Shown piece by piece: positions 23,275 to 31,619 of a stretch of DNA of 64,000 nucleotides. Within the stretch, counting starts at the first letter, position 1. Every line of letters begins with the position of its first letter. Origin of the DNA: Desulfobaccales bacterium (GTDB taxonomy: Bacteria; Desulfobacterota; Desulfobaccia; Desulfobaccales; 0-14-0-80-60-11); the NCBI GenBank assembly GCA_041648175.1, contig JBAZPO010000006.1, positions 124,001-188,000 on the forward strand, written 5' to 3'. The notes beneath the pieces were generated by a model that was not told where the DNA came from, searched no databases, and saw only the letters and a list, made by a program, of their open reading frames with translations. The position numbers were made by a program, and so were the translations under genes.

Positions 23275-25404
23275 TTACCCCAAGAAGATTCGGGCGTCCA
23301 GCGCTGCGGCCCCCTTGCCTGCCTCGAACACCACAAAAGGATTGATATCCAGTTCTTTCAGCTCAGAGAAATCCAGGACCATCTGGGAGAGGCGCTCCAG
23401 GGATTCTACGATGGCGGCCAGGTCCGCCGGGGGTTCGCCCCGAAAACTCGTCAGGGTGCGGTAGCCCTTGAGCCCCTGGATCATTTTCAGGGCCCAATCC
23501 TCGGAGATGGGGGCCAACTGAAAGTTGACATCCCGGAACACCTCCACAAAAGTGCCCCCCAGGCCGAACATCAAAAGCGGCCCGAAATGCGGATCCCGGC
23601 TCATCCCTAAGATAGTCTCCCTGCCTTTGGGCATCATTTTTTGCACCATCATGCCCTGGATGTCGGCCCCTGGGTGGGCTCGGGTAACCGATGCCCGGAT
23701 TTCATCAAAAGCCCGCCGAACCTCCTCGCCGTTGGCCAGGTTAAGTTTCACCCCGCCCACGTCGAATTTGTGGATAACATCGGGGGAGACGATTTTCAAG
23801 GCCACGGGATAGCCTATATCTGTGGCCGCCTGAGACGCCTGGTCTGCATCATGGGCCCAATAAAAGGGGACCCCCGGGAAGCCGTAAGCCTGGAAGATTT
23901 CATGGGCTTCGGGCTCCAGGACGAATTTGCGGCCGGCCGCTTTGACGCGGTCCAACACCGCTTTCACTCTGCCGCGATCGACGTCCTCGAAGGTCTTCAC
24001 ATCATACCGGTCCCGGTGAATATTGGCGGCATAGCGGGCCATGGCGCCCATGCCCCGGGCCGCCTCTTCAGGGAAGTGGTAGTGGGGGAGTTTAGCTTTG
24101 GACCAGATGGCCAGAGTCTCCTCGATTTCTCCCAGTGCCATCTGGCAGACCAGGGTGGGTTTTTTATACACGGGAGCCACTTCGGCCACCGTAGAGGCGA
24201 TGGCCGCCAGGTTGGTCATGAGCTGGGGGGTGGAGATGACGATGACCCCGTCCACGTTGGCATCTTTCAACACACCCTCCAGGGCGATCCGATACCGGTC
24301 TTCACGGGCATCCCCCAAAACATCCACCGGGTTGTGCACGTTGGCCGCAGGGGGAAGCCCGGCTTTAAGTTTGGCCACGGTCTGATCCTCAAATTCGGCA
24401 ATCTCCAGGCCGTAACGCACCGCGGCGTCGGTGGTCATAATGCCTAAGCCCCCGGCATTGGTGACGATGGCCACCCGGTTGCCTTTGGGGAGCGGCTGGG
24501 CGGAAAACGCCAGGGCATAATCGAACAACTCCTCCAAGGATTCCACCCGGAGGACGCCGCACTGGGCAAACAGAGCGTCATAGGCCTCATCGGAACCGGC
24601 CAGGGCCCCGGTATGGGACGAAGCCGCCCGGGCCCCCGCCGCGGTCCGGCCGGATTTGATAGCCAGGATGGGCTTTTTATTCCCCTTTTCGCCGGTAATC
24701 TCCCGGGCCAGTTGGAAGAAACGCTTGGGGTCGGTAAGGTCCTCCAGATAAAACGCGATAACGTCGGTCAGCGGATCATCTTTCAAATAGGCCAGAAAGT
24801 CGTTTTCATTGAGGTCGGCCTTGTTACCCACCGACACGAACTTGGATAGGCCGATCTCCTCTCCTTGGGCGTACTCCAGGGCCGCCACCCCTACCGCGCC
24901 ACTTTGGGACACCAGGGCAATGTTGCCGGCGCGGGGCATCAGCCGCGCAAACGAGCCGTTGAGGGAAACCTCGGGGTTAGTGTTGATGATCCCCAGGCAG
25001 TTGGGGCCCAGCAGACGGATGCCATGGTCCCGGGCGGCTTTAAGAACCTCCTGCTCCTGCTGTACACCAGCGCCGCCCAACTCCTTGAAACCCGCGGTGA
25101 TGACGATGGCGGCCTTGATGCCCTTTTGGGCGCATTCCTCCATGGCGGCAGGGACTTGGGCGCTGGGGACGATGATGATGCTCAGGTCCACCTCGTCCGG
25201 GATCTCCAAAACGGAGGGAAAGGCTTTGACGCTCATGACGCTGGGGGCTTTGATATTAACCGGGTACACGACCCCGGCATAGCCGTGTTTAAAGACATTG
25301 GCAAATACCGCTTGGCCCACGCTGCCGGGCCGGTTGGTAGCGCCGATGACCGCCACGGAGCGGGGTGCAAAAAGGACGTTGAGATCCTGCGGATTAGGTT
25401 CCAT
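23275..25404 (-). CDS. acdAB: ADP-forming acyl-CoA synthetase (fused alpha-beta), copy 2
   Basis: A 709-aa ADP-forming acetate:CoA ligase. CoA-binding domain (LFAPRSVAVIGATNRPGSVG, LLGPNCLGIINTNP), the succinyl-CoA-ligase domain with candidate phosphohistidine in ASSHTGALAGSDE (about residue 255), then ATP-grasp (KFVLEPEAHEIFQAYGFPG, LKIVSPDVIHKFDVGGVKLN, LKELDINPFVV). Full-length AcdAB-type enzymes make ATP from acetyl-CoA. It starts at ATG 25404 and overlaps the protease gene by about 11 bases, so it is the last gene of the hydrogenase transcript. A paralogue is at 8251. The shared operon suggests coupling of H2 and acyl-CoA energy metabolism. Confidence 0.9.
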   Translation of the reverse strand: MEPNPQDLNVLFAPRSVAVIGATNRPGSVGQAVFANVFKHGYAGVVYPVNIKAPSVMSVKAFPSVLEIPDEVDLSIIIVPSAQVPAAMEECAQKGIKAAIVITAGFKELGGAGVQQEQEVLKAARDHGIRLLGPNCLGIINTNPEVSLNGSFARLMPRAGNIALVSQSGAVGVAALEYAQGEEIGLSKFVSVGNKADLNENDFLAYLKDDPLTDVIAFYLEDLTDPKRFFQLAREITGEKGNKKPILAIKSGRTAAGARAASSHTGALAGSDEAYDALFAQCGVLRVESLEELFDYALAFSAQPLPKGNRVAIVTNAGGLGIMTTDAAVRYGLEIAEFEDQTVAKLKAGLPPAANVHNPVDVLGDAREDRYRIALEGVLKDANVDGVIVISTPQLMTNLAAIASTVAEVAPVYKKPTLVCQMALGEIEETLAIWSKAKLPHYHFPEEAARGMGAMARYAANIHRDRYDVKTFEDVDRGRVKAVLDRVKAAGRKFVLEPEAHEIFQAYGFPGVPFYWAHDADQASQAATDIGYPVALKIVSPDVIHKFDVGGVKLNLANGEEVRRAFDEIRASVTRAHPGADIQGMMVQKMMPKGRETILGMSRDPHFGPLLMFGLGGTFVEVFRDVNFQLAPISEDWALKMIQGLKGYRTLTSFRGEPPADLAAIVESLERLSQMVLDFSELKELDINPFVVFEAGKGAAALDARIFLG

Positions 25405-25936
25405 TATTTTGCCTTTCTGGTATATGGCAAGAGGGTTGTTTGGCCTTGCCGGTCTGCCGCTCTCCCCAAGCCTGAATTTCCTGGGCGATGCGCCGGGCCG
25501 CTTCCGGGATGGCTGCGGCCACGGCCGGGGATAAGCCGTCACCGAGAGCAAAATTTTGCCCCTCAATCCCGTAAATAATGAGAACGGGCGGCAGTTCCTG
25601 AAAAAGGCGGCCCAGGGCTACGGCTTCAGCCACTCCCCAGCCGTGCGAAGACGCCGGCGAGGCTACCGGGAAGGTGGCCGCGGGGTCGTGCGCGTCAAAG
25701 CGATAAATGGCCCCCGGGGGGCCGCCGGCTACCACGGCGTCCACGACAATTACCCGGGGGGCGCCCTGCCAGGCGTCGGCGAGCGTGGTGCCCGTTCCCG
25801 GGCTCTCGGCAATCTCCGCATAGGCGAAATTTTCTTTCCGCAAGCGCTGGGCTATCATCAGACCCGCAGCATCGTCCCCCCGCCAGGCATTGCCGACGCC
25901 GATAACCTTAATAAGAGTTTTGGGGCGGATATGCAT
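25394..25936 (-). CDS. [NiFe] hydrogenase maturation endopeptidase
   Basis: About 180 aa, HyaD/HycI/HoxW-type protease that trims the C-terminus of the large subunit after nickel insertion. It contains the metal-binding VIGVGNAWRGDDAAGLMIA (Asp), AYFVVDAVVAG-like segment VIVVDAVVAGGPPG and the His in ASSHGWGVAEAVAL. ATG 25936 or 25948 is the likely start; the frame continues further upstream but only through the perfect palindrome at 25953-25981. It sits directly after the large-subunit gene, whose product ends in a short tail that would be cut. Confidence 0.85.
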   Translation of the reverse strand: MHIRPKTLIKVIGVGNAWRGDDAAGLMIAQRLRKENFAYAEIAESPGTGTTLADAWQGAPRVIVVDAVVAGGPPGAIYRFDAHDPAATFPVASPASSHGWGVAEAVALGRLFQELPPVLIIYGIEGQNFALGDGLSPAVAAAIPEAARRIAQEIQAWGERQTGKAKQPSCHIPERQNNGT

Positions 25937-25952
25937 GGTGATAAGCATTATC

Positions 25953-25981
25953 GTAGGGGCGGGTTTGAAACCCGCCCCTAC
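25953..25981. repeat. Perfect 29-bp palindrome (GTAGGGGCGGGTTT arms)
   Basis: gtaggggcgggttt and aaacccgcccctac with a single central base. It lies in the gap between hydA and the protease gene. Belongs to the GTAGGGGCGG/CCGCCCCTAC family also seen near 41240, 49988 and 62558. Confidence 0.8.
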
Positions 25982-26104
25982 AGGAAGATACGCCGCCCAG
26001 AGCGGCAGTGCCGCAAAGTAAGCGCCGGGAAAACCTCTTCTCAATCAAGATAAGGAGGATCCTCCCGGCGCTCAAGCAGCTTCACCATTTTTTTCCGCAG
26101 CGGG

Positions 26105-27394
26105 CTACCGGCGCTCGAATTTGACCTTCAAGAAATGGGTGGCGCAGGAGATGCAGGGGTCGTAGTTGCGCACCATCTGCTCGCACTGCCAGGTAAGTTT
26201 TTCGTCAGGCAAATCCAGGCGCTGGGATACGAAGTGGAACAGATCATCTTCGATGATCCCCTGATTCTGAGAGGTGGGCGGCACGATCTTGGCCTCCTGG
26301 ATGACGCCGTCCGTATCTATCCGGTAACGGTGATAGAGCAACCCCCGGGGGGCTTCGGTCGCGGCGCAGCCAACTGCGGCCCGGGGCTCAACCGAGACTG
26401 CGGGGGCCTCCGGCCGTTCGTAAGCCTCGATGATGCTCAAGGCTTCCTCCACGGCGTAAAGCGTTTCCACGGCCCGGACGATGATGCTCTTAAAGGGATT
26501 TTTGCAGACCGGCCCCAGGCCGGCCTCCCGGGCCGTTTCCTGGGCCAGGGGCGTGAGCCGGTCAAAGTTCAGGTTGTAGCGGGCCAGAGGACCGGCAAAA
26601 TAGGCGCCCCGTTCTTTTATGGTGGAGTGCAGGGCGTGGCTGTAAGGCACGTGCTCTTCCACGAAGTGCTGCTCATAGTCCTGGACTTCGAGGTTCAGCC
26701 CACAACTTGACACCACCCGGCCTTCGTTGAAGGGATATTCGCTCTCGTGGCGCAGCGCGACAAATTCGTAATCCCGCTCAAACTCCGGGAAGGTAAAGCC
26801 GCCCACCCAGCGCACCGCTTTGACGGCCGCGTCCCGGGCCCACTTGAGTTTTTCTGCCAGGGGAGCCAGATCCCGCTTATGGGGCACCTTATAGAAGCCG
26901 CCCACCCGGATGTTGATGGGATGAATCTCCCGGCCGCCCAGGGTGCTGACGATGTCGTTGCCCACTTTTTTGAGCTGCAGCCCCATCTTCACGGTGTCGG
27001 GGTGGTCCTGGGCCATGCCGATGGCGTCCTGGTAGCCCAGAAAGTCCGGGGCATGGAGCATGAAGACGTGGAGGCCGTGAGACTCGATCCATTCGCCGCA
27101 GTACAACAGCCGCCGCAAGGCCCGGAGGGGGCCGGTGACCGTCACCTTAAGGGCGCGTTCCATGGCGTGCACCGCACTCATCTGGTAGGCCACCGGGCAG
27201 ATGCCGCAGATGCGGGAAGTGATGTCCGGGGCCTCGGTGAAGTTGCGCCCCTTAAGAAAAGCCTCAAAGAAGCGGGGCGGCTCAAAAATCTTCAACTGCA
27301 CCCGGGTGACGGCGTTATCCTTAATTTGGATGTTCAGGCCGCCTTCGCCTTCCACCCGGGCCAGATATTTGACGGTGATGGCTTTAGTGGTCAT
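26105..27394 (-). CDS. hydA: [NiFe] hydrogenase large (alpha) subunit, group 3b-like
   Basis: 429 aa, carries the Ni-Fe active site. The N-terminal L1 motif reads RICGICPVAYQMSAVHAMERAL (CxxC) and the C-terminal L2 motif reads DPCISCATH (CxxC), followed by a nine-residue tail FLKVKFERR that the maturation protease would remove. Residues typical of group 3 are present, including EGEGGLNIQI. It overlaps the end of the small-subunit gene by 11 bases and has GGAG upstream. Together with hydD, hydG and hydB it forms a cytoplasmic bidirectional NAD(P)-linked enzyme. Confidence 0.93.
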   Translation of the reverse strand: MTTKAITVKYLARVEGEGGLNIQIKDNAVTRVQLKIFEPPRFFEAFLKGRNFTEAPDITSRICGICPVAYQMSAVHAMERALKVTVTGPLRALRRLLYCGEWIESHGLHVFMLHAPDFLGYQDAIGMAQDHPDTVKMGLQLKKVGNDIVSTLGGREIHPINIRVGGFYKVPHKRDLAPLAEKLKWARDAAVKAVRWVGGFTFPEFERDYEFVALRHESEYPFNEGRVVSSCGLNLEVQDYEQHFVEEHVPYSHALHSTIKERGAYFAGPLARYNLNFDRLTPLAQETAREAGLGPVCKNPFKSIIVRAVETLYAVEEALSIIEAYERPEAPAVSVEPRAAVGCAATEAPRGLLYHRYRIDTDGVIQEAKIVPPTSQNQGIIEDDLFHFVSQRLDLPDEKLTWQCEQMVRNYDPCISCATHFLKVKFERR

Positions 27395-28178
27395 GGGCTG
27401 CGCTCTCCTGGCGAAAGGCGGGGGCGTTGGCGTAAAAGGCCCGGAAGGCCCGCACCAAGTTGGCTTCGCTCATGCCCAGCTTTTGACTGAACCAGGCGGC
27501 CAAGGCCGCGGTGTTGGGGGTTTCCTTGGGGCCGTAACAGCCATAACAGCCGCGGTGGTAGGTCGGACACAGCGCCCCGCAGCCGGCATGAGTCACGGGT
27601 CCCAGGCAGGGGGTGCCCATCACCATTACGCAGATATTGCCCCGGTTCTTGCAGTCGATACAAACACTGTGCGATCTGGCCACAGGGGGCCGCCCTTGCA
27701 GAAAGAGGCTCACCGCTTCAAGGAGCTGATGCTTGTTAATGGGGCAGCCGTTCAGACCGAAATCCACCTTGACGTGGGCCGAAATAGGAGTGGATTCCTT
27801 CAGGGTGTCGATATACTCAGGTTTGGAGTACACCGCGTTGACGAAGTCGTTGACATCCGTAAAATTACGCAAAGCCTGGATGCCTCCGGAGTTGGCGCAG
27901 GTGCCGATAGTTATGAGATACTTGGAAGCCCGGCGCACATGCTTGATCACCTCGGCGTCGTGGGGGGTAGTGATGGAGCCGTCCACCAGGGTTAAATCAT
28001 AGGGGCCTTTCACCATGGCCCGGGAGGCCTCAACAAAATAGGCGATCTCCAGTTCGCCGGCCACGGCGAGGAGCTCGTCTTCGCAATCCAGGAGGGACAA
28101 CTGACAGCCGTCGCAGGAAGCGAATTTCCACACGGACAGCTTCGGCTTACTTTTCTTGGGGGTCATTTTTACACCCAT
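27384..28178 (-). CDS. hydD: [NiFe] hydrogenase small (delta) subunit
   Basis: 264 aa. Iron-sulfur ligands of the proximal cluster: CDGCQLSLLDCED at the N-terminus, GTCANSGG, GTPCLGPVTHAGC and further cysteines CIDCKNRGNIC and CPTYHRGCYGCYGP. No Tat signal, as expected for cytoplasmic group 3 enzymes. It is immediately downstream of a 33-aa membrane peptide and overlaps hydA. ATG 28178 has a weak AAAGAG site. The set is conserved with hydB and hydG in archaeal and bacterial sulfhydrogenase-like enzymes. Confidence 0.92.
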   Translation of the reverse strand: MGVKMTPKKSKPKLSVWKFASCDGCQLSLLDCEDELLAVAGELEIAYFVEASRAMVKGPYDLTLVDGSITTPHDAEVIKHVRRASKYLITIGTCANSGGIQALRNFTDVNDFVNAVYSKPEYIDTLKESTPISAHVKVDFGLNGCPINKHQLLEAVSLFLQGRPPVARSHSVCIDCKNRGNICVMVMGTPCLGPVTHAGCGALCPTYHRGCYGCYGPKETPNTAALAAWFSQKLGMSEANLVRAFRAFYANAPAFRQESAAHDH

Positions 28179-28222
28179 AGCTTTACTCTTTTTCGACGTT
28201 TCTTCTTTGAAAATATTGTTGT

Positions 28223-28324
28223 CTATTTTTTTCTACCCTTCAAATATTTAGATAAATAGCCACCCAGATAGATGCCGATAATAATAGAGATCAGAATGAG
28301 AATGAATATGAGGAGATATGCCAA
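28223..28324 (-). CDS. Putative 33-aa single-pass membrane peptide in the hydrogenase operon
   Basis: A small ORF between hydG and hydD: start TTG 28324, stop 28223, 33 codons plus stop. It is preceded by GGGAGG with 8 bases to the TTG, and starts 3 bases after the hydG stop (28328). The protein reads (M)AYLLIFILILISIIIGIYL then GGYLSKYLKGRKK: one long hydrophobic helix followed by a basic tail, the classical shape of a small inner-membrane anchor with a cytoplasmic C-terminus. I know of no family for it. It may tether the otherwise soluble hydrogenase to the membrane. Evidence is only positional and compositional; homologues were not checked. Confidence 0.6.
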   Translation of the reverse strand: MAYLLIFILILISIIIGIYLGGYLSKYLKGRKK

Positions 28325-28327
28325 GAA

Positions 28328-29167
28328 TCAAACCTCCCGCCGTTCGAACCAGTCTTTGATGCGGTCATAGCGGAACACCGGGCCATCCTTGCAGACGAAG
28401 AACGGCCCCCATTGGCAGTGGCCGCACAGGCCGATACCGCATTTCATGTTGCGTTCCTCGGACAGGTAGATTTGCTCCGGCTTCAGCCCGTGGTGTATCA
28501 GTTCCAGTACGGTGAAGCGCATCATCACCCCCGGACCGCAGACTAGGGCCGCGGTATTGGGGGGGTCAAACCGGGCCCGGCCGATGATCTTGGTCACCAC
28601 CCCCACATTGCCCCGCCAGTCGTTTTCGGCCGCGTCCACGGTGACGTGCACCCTGAGGTCGAAGCGGCCGCGCCAGCGCTCCAATTCCTTGGGGTAAAGC
28701 AGGTCTTTGGGGGTCCGGGCGCCGTAGATCAACTCAACGCTGCCGTATTCGCCCCGATGGTTGAGAACCTCATAGAGGGCCGGGCGCAAGGGCGCCAAAC
28801 CCAGACCACCGGCGATGATCAGGACGTCGCTGCCCGCCACTTGGGCCACCGGCCAGGGCACGCCGAAGGGACCCCGCACACCCAGGGCGTCTCCCGGCTT
28901 CAGGCGGCAGATGGCCGTGGTGACGTTGCCCACATCCCGGACGGTGTGCACCAGAGTCTCGGGCCGGGCCGGGTCACCGCTGATGGAGATGGGCACTTCG
29001 CCGGCGCCGAAGGCATAGAGCATGTTGAACTGCCCCGGAGCAAAGGCAAAGTTGGCCGGCCCCTCCGGGCGGGTTAGGTCCAGGGTATAAGTATCAGCGG
29101 TCTCCCGTTTCACTTTTTGGACCACAAAAGGCGTGGGGATCATGGGATCAGGCAAATTTGCTTTCAT
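28328..29167 (-). CDS. hydG: Hydrogenase gamma subunit: FAD/NAD(P)-binding oxidoreductase
   Basis: 279 aa of the ferredoxin-NADP reductase (sulfhydrogenase gamma) family. The FAD-binding barrel spans about 10-110 (PGQFNMLYAFGAGEVPISISGD), the NAD(P) domain contains IIAGGLGLAPLRPALYEVL and GPGVMMRFTVLEL. A C-terminal [2Fe-2S] site uses the cysteines in KCGIGLCGHCQWGPFFVCKDGP. This subunit passes electrons between NAD(P)H and the small subunit's clusters. ATG 29167 has GGGAAG upstream. The 33-aa membrane peptide follows. Confidence 0.92.
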   Translation of the reverse strand: MKANLPDPMIPTPFVVQKVKRETADTYTLDLTRPEGPANFAFAPGQFNMLYAFGAGEVPISISGDPARPETLVHTVRDVGNVTTAICRLKPGDALGVRGPFGVPWPVAQVAGSDVLIIAGGLGLAPLRPALYEVLNHRGEYGSVELIYGARTPKDLLYPKELERWRGRFDLRVHVTVDAAENDWRGNVGVVTKIIGRARFDPPNTAALVCGPGVMMRFTVLELIHHGLKPEQIYLSEERNMKCGIGLCGHCQWGPFFVCKDGPVFRYDRIKDWFERREV

Positions 29168-29199
29168 ATGCTTCCCGGTAGAGGCTCATGCCCGTGATT

Positions 29200-29655
29200 T
29201 TACTTGCCATACATATCGGCAAGTTGTAGCTTGGTCACCCGAAACTGCACTGCCAGGTAATGGGCATAGCGCCGCATGAGCTCATAGCCGAAGTCATGGT
29301 TCTGGTTGCATTTGTTGAGGAGACAGGCGACATCCAGGCTGATGACCCGGGTCAACTCCAGGGCCTCGGCATCCAGATGCCAGTGATACGGCTTATCAAA
29401 CCACAGCCACCCCAAAACCTCGCCTGCTCCCAGGGATTGGATGGTGACCGGACCCCGGCGAGCCCGATAGATTTCCACTGCTACCCGGCCGTGATGAATC
29501 ACGTAAAATTTGGTAGCTTCCCCCTCATCCCGGCAGAGAAACTCTCCCGGCTTAAAGGTCTCCCGGGAGGCGCATTCCAGCACGAGCTTGAGATAACGGG
29601 AATCCAAGCCTTTAAAAAACGGATGAGCCGCCAGAATGGGTGCTAGCGTTTCCAT
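29200..29655 (-). CDS. Cyclic-nucleotide-binding domain protein
   Basis: 151 aa, a single cNMP-binding (Crp-like effector) domain without a DNA-binding HTH. The core FKPGEFLCRDEGEATKFYVIHHGRVAVEI, ending at GAGEVLGWLWFDKPYHWHLDAEAL, corresponds to the phosphate-binding cassette region. Start ATG 29655 (GGAG upstream) instead of the longer frame that begins at 29787 inside hydB. It sits between hydB and hydG. Since it has no HTH it probably acts as a sensory subunit or adaptor of the hydrogenase rather than a repressor; the ligand (cAMP, c-di-nucleotide or none) is unknown. Confidence 0.85.
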   Translation of the reverse strand: METLAPILAAHPFFKGLDSRYLKLVLECASRETFKPGEFLCRDEGEATKFYVIHHGRVAVEIYRARRGPVTIQSLGAGEVLGWLWFDKPYHWHLDAEALELTRVISLDVACLLNKCNQNHDFGYELMRRYAHYLAVQFRVTKLQLADMYGK

Positions 29656-29659
29656 GGTG

Positions 29660-30811
29660 CTACTCCTTCGCAGGTTCGCCGGCGGAAGTCCTGATGGCCC
29701 GAACTTCCGCAGTGATGTCGATGCCCACGGGGCACCAGGTGATGCAGCGCCCGCAGCCCACACAACCCGAGCAGCCGAACTGGTCAATCCAGGTGGCCAG
29801 CTTGTGCGTCAACCATTGGCGGTAGCGGGACTTAGGCGTGGTGCGGATGCTGCCGCCATGCAGGTAGGTGAAATCCACGGTAAAGCAGACATCCATCTGC
29901 CGCCGGCGCTCAGCCCCCTGCCCCCCCAGATCCAGGGCATCCTCCGGGGTGTGGCAAAAACAGGTGGGGCAGACCATGGTGCAGTTGCCACAGGTGAGGC
30001 AGCGGGCGGCCACCTCATCCCAGCGGGGATGTTCATAATTGTTATAGAGCAGGTCTTTGATCCCGGTGGTGTCCAGGGTCCGGCCCATGTTCCCGGCGAT
30101 GGCCGCCACCGCCTGGTCCGCGGCATCAACTTCAGCCTTGGTGGCCGCGCGCTTAGGCACTGCCTTGATGATATCGGCCCCTCGCGTGGTGCCGGGCTCC
30201 ACCACAAAGAAATGCTCATCCCCTTGGAGAACTTCGGTCAGGGCCAGGTCGAACCCCGTGGTCACCCGGGGTCCAGTCCCCATGGAGACGCAGAAACACG
30301 TGCCTTTATCCTGGTGGGCGCAGTTCACTGCCACGATGAAGGCTTGCTCCCGGCGGGACCGGTAGGTGGGGTCAACATGAGCGCCCTTCAGAAAGACCCG
30401 GTCCTGGACCTCCATAGCAGCCAGCTCACAGGCCCGGACTCCGAGAAAAGCGTAGCGGGGAACTTCTTCAGGTTGAGGGATGATTCGAAAACCGCGGCCC
30501 TGCCGCTCGGCCTGCCACAAGGTTTGGTGGGGCGGAAAGAGAAACTGTTTCCACGACTGCTGGCCCACGGCGAAGCCGAAGAAGGCTTGGGTCTTGCGTT
30601 TTTCCAGGCGATAGGTCCCGGCCTCCTGGACCGCGGTCCAACCCACGGGCAAATCTACACTTTTGTCAATCGGCCCATAAATGAGTTGACCGTCTTCCAG
30701 GGTGGGGCCCATGACCTCATAGCCCCGGTCGCTCAGGGCGTCCAGCAGGTGCTGGAAATCCCGGGCTTCCACCCGCACCTGCGCGCCAACCTGCAACGAT
30801 GATGTTGCCAT
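29660..30811 (-). CDS. hydB: Hydrogenase beta subunit: 4Fe-4S dicluster protein
   Basis: 383 aa. Two ferredoxin-like cluster motifs lie in the C-terminal half: CLTCGNCTMVCPTCFC (about residue 250) and CSGCVGCGRCITWCPVGIDI (about 345). Upstream is a cofactor-free domain with VRACELAAMEVQDRVFL typical of the sulfhydrogenase beta/4Fe-4S dicluster family. It connects the enzyme to ferredoxin or polysulfide-type electron carriers. Its gene is first in the transcription order, preceded by GGAGGG. The cNMP protein begins 4 bases after its stop. Confidence 0.9.
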   Translation of the reverse strand: MATSSLQVGAQVRVEARDFQHLLDALSDRGYEVMGPTLEDGQLIYGPIDKSVDLPVGWTAVQEAGTYRLEKRKTQAFFGFAVGQQSWKQFLFPPHQTLWQAERQGRGFRIIPQPEEVPRYAFLGVRACELAAMEVQDRVFLKGAHVDPTYRSRREQAFIVAVNCAHQDKGTCFCVSMGTGPRVTTGFDLALTEVLQGDEHFFVVEPGTTRGADIIKAVPKRAATKAEVDAADQAVAAIAGNMGRTLDTTGIKDLLYNNYEHPRWDEVAARCLTCGNCTMVCPTCFCHTPEDALDLGGQGAERRRQMDVCFTVDFTYLHGGSIRTTPKSRYRQWLTHKLATWIDQFGCSGCVGCGRCITWCPVGIDITAEVRAIRTSAGEPAKE

Positions 30812-31063
30812 AAAGGGCCCTCCGCATCTTTAGTAACTATAGGTCGGGATGGAAACAGCGTCAAGCAAACATCCGGCGGGGCAGCGGGAGGGGCACCTGC
30901 GGGGGGTTAGATTTTCTTCCAGGCAAAAAGATAGGGGAAGGAGAGCGGTTCACTCTCCCTCCCCCGGGCGGTGTTGGAAGGAGTCAGGTTGGTTGGTTAA
31001 GAAAGTGACCGTTAGATATCTTCTCTGCTTAAACACCAGGGCCTATCGCGCCAACGCCATAAG

Positions 31064-31258
31064 TCATCTAGGCCCTTTGGGGACTAAGATAGCGCCAGCT
31101 ACGGGATGCATATTGCCGGCCAATCTGATGGCTCCTCTGCGGCAATTTCCCAGGGCTTCCCGAGACTGGCCGCTAGACTTATCAGCCAGTTTGGCAGCCA
31201 CCATCATCCCGGCGATCAATATGAGGATAATGCCGAACGACAACAAGGTCCAAATCAT
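31064..31258 (-). CDS. Possible small membrane protein (64 aa)
   Basis: Reading from ATG 31258: an N-terminal membrane helix (MIWTLLSFGIILILIAGMMV, then AAKLADK) followed by a soluble tail of about 40 residues (REALGNCRRGAIRLAGNMHP). The ribosome site is weak (AAGAGAG). It lies upstream of hydB on the same strand, with a 250-base gap that could hold the hydB promoter. No family recognised; a spurious frame is possible. Confidence 0.35.
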   Translation of the reverse strand: MIWTLLSFGIILILIAGMMVAAKLADKSSGQSREALGNCRRGAIRLAGNMHPVAGAILVPKGPR

Positions 31259-31315
31259 CTTGTCTCTCTTCAGGCCGGCGTCTGTCCACACTCTTGGACA
31301 GTGGGGCAAAAACAC

Positions 31316-31498
31316 CTAGCTTTTAATCGGGGGCTCCGTTAGATAGTGGATATCACTGGCCCTCATTTCAATGAGCCTGGGGTTGATTTCCTTCAGCGAT
31401 TCAAACTCTTCCCGGCTCAAGAAGCGTATCGGGGCCAGCTCCTCCACGATGGCAAAACGCTCGCCCTCCTGAAAACAGGTTCCTTTAGTTGGTTGCAA
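31316..31498 (-). CDS. Small soluble protein (60 aa)
   Basis: Read from TTG 31498, which has AAGGAGG nine bases upstream; a TTG at 31519 would put that ribosome site inside the gene. The sequence has a helical, charged core (EGERFAIVEELAPIRFLSRE, then EFESLKEINPRLIEM), Cys-poor, without signal. Function unknown. Directly downstream of the outer-membrane gene at 31620 (120 bases) on the same strand. Confidence 0.5.
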   Translation of the reverse strand: MQPTKGTCFQEGERFAIVEELAPIRFLSREEFESLKEINPRLIEMRASDIHYLTEPPIKS

Positions 31499-31619
31499 GG
31501 CGTAATTCCTCCTTGCCAAAAAAAATCAAAATTATTTTTCCCAGGGTAAAAGGAGGTATGATGGTCCCGAATCTATGGCAATTCATACATACCTCCTCCT
31601 CCTGATAGCCAACGCTGGA

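Noticed and set aside
29656..29787. N-terminal extension of the cyclic-nucleotide-binding gene into hydB
   Set aside because: The extra 44 residues come from the antisense-like frame of the overlapping hydB gene; ATG 29655 has a good GGAG site.
29636..30802. Long plus-strand frame opposite hydB
   Set aside because: Exactly antisense to hydB, whose cysteine motifs prove the minus frame.
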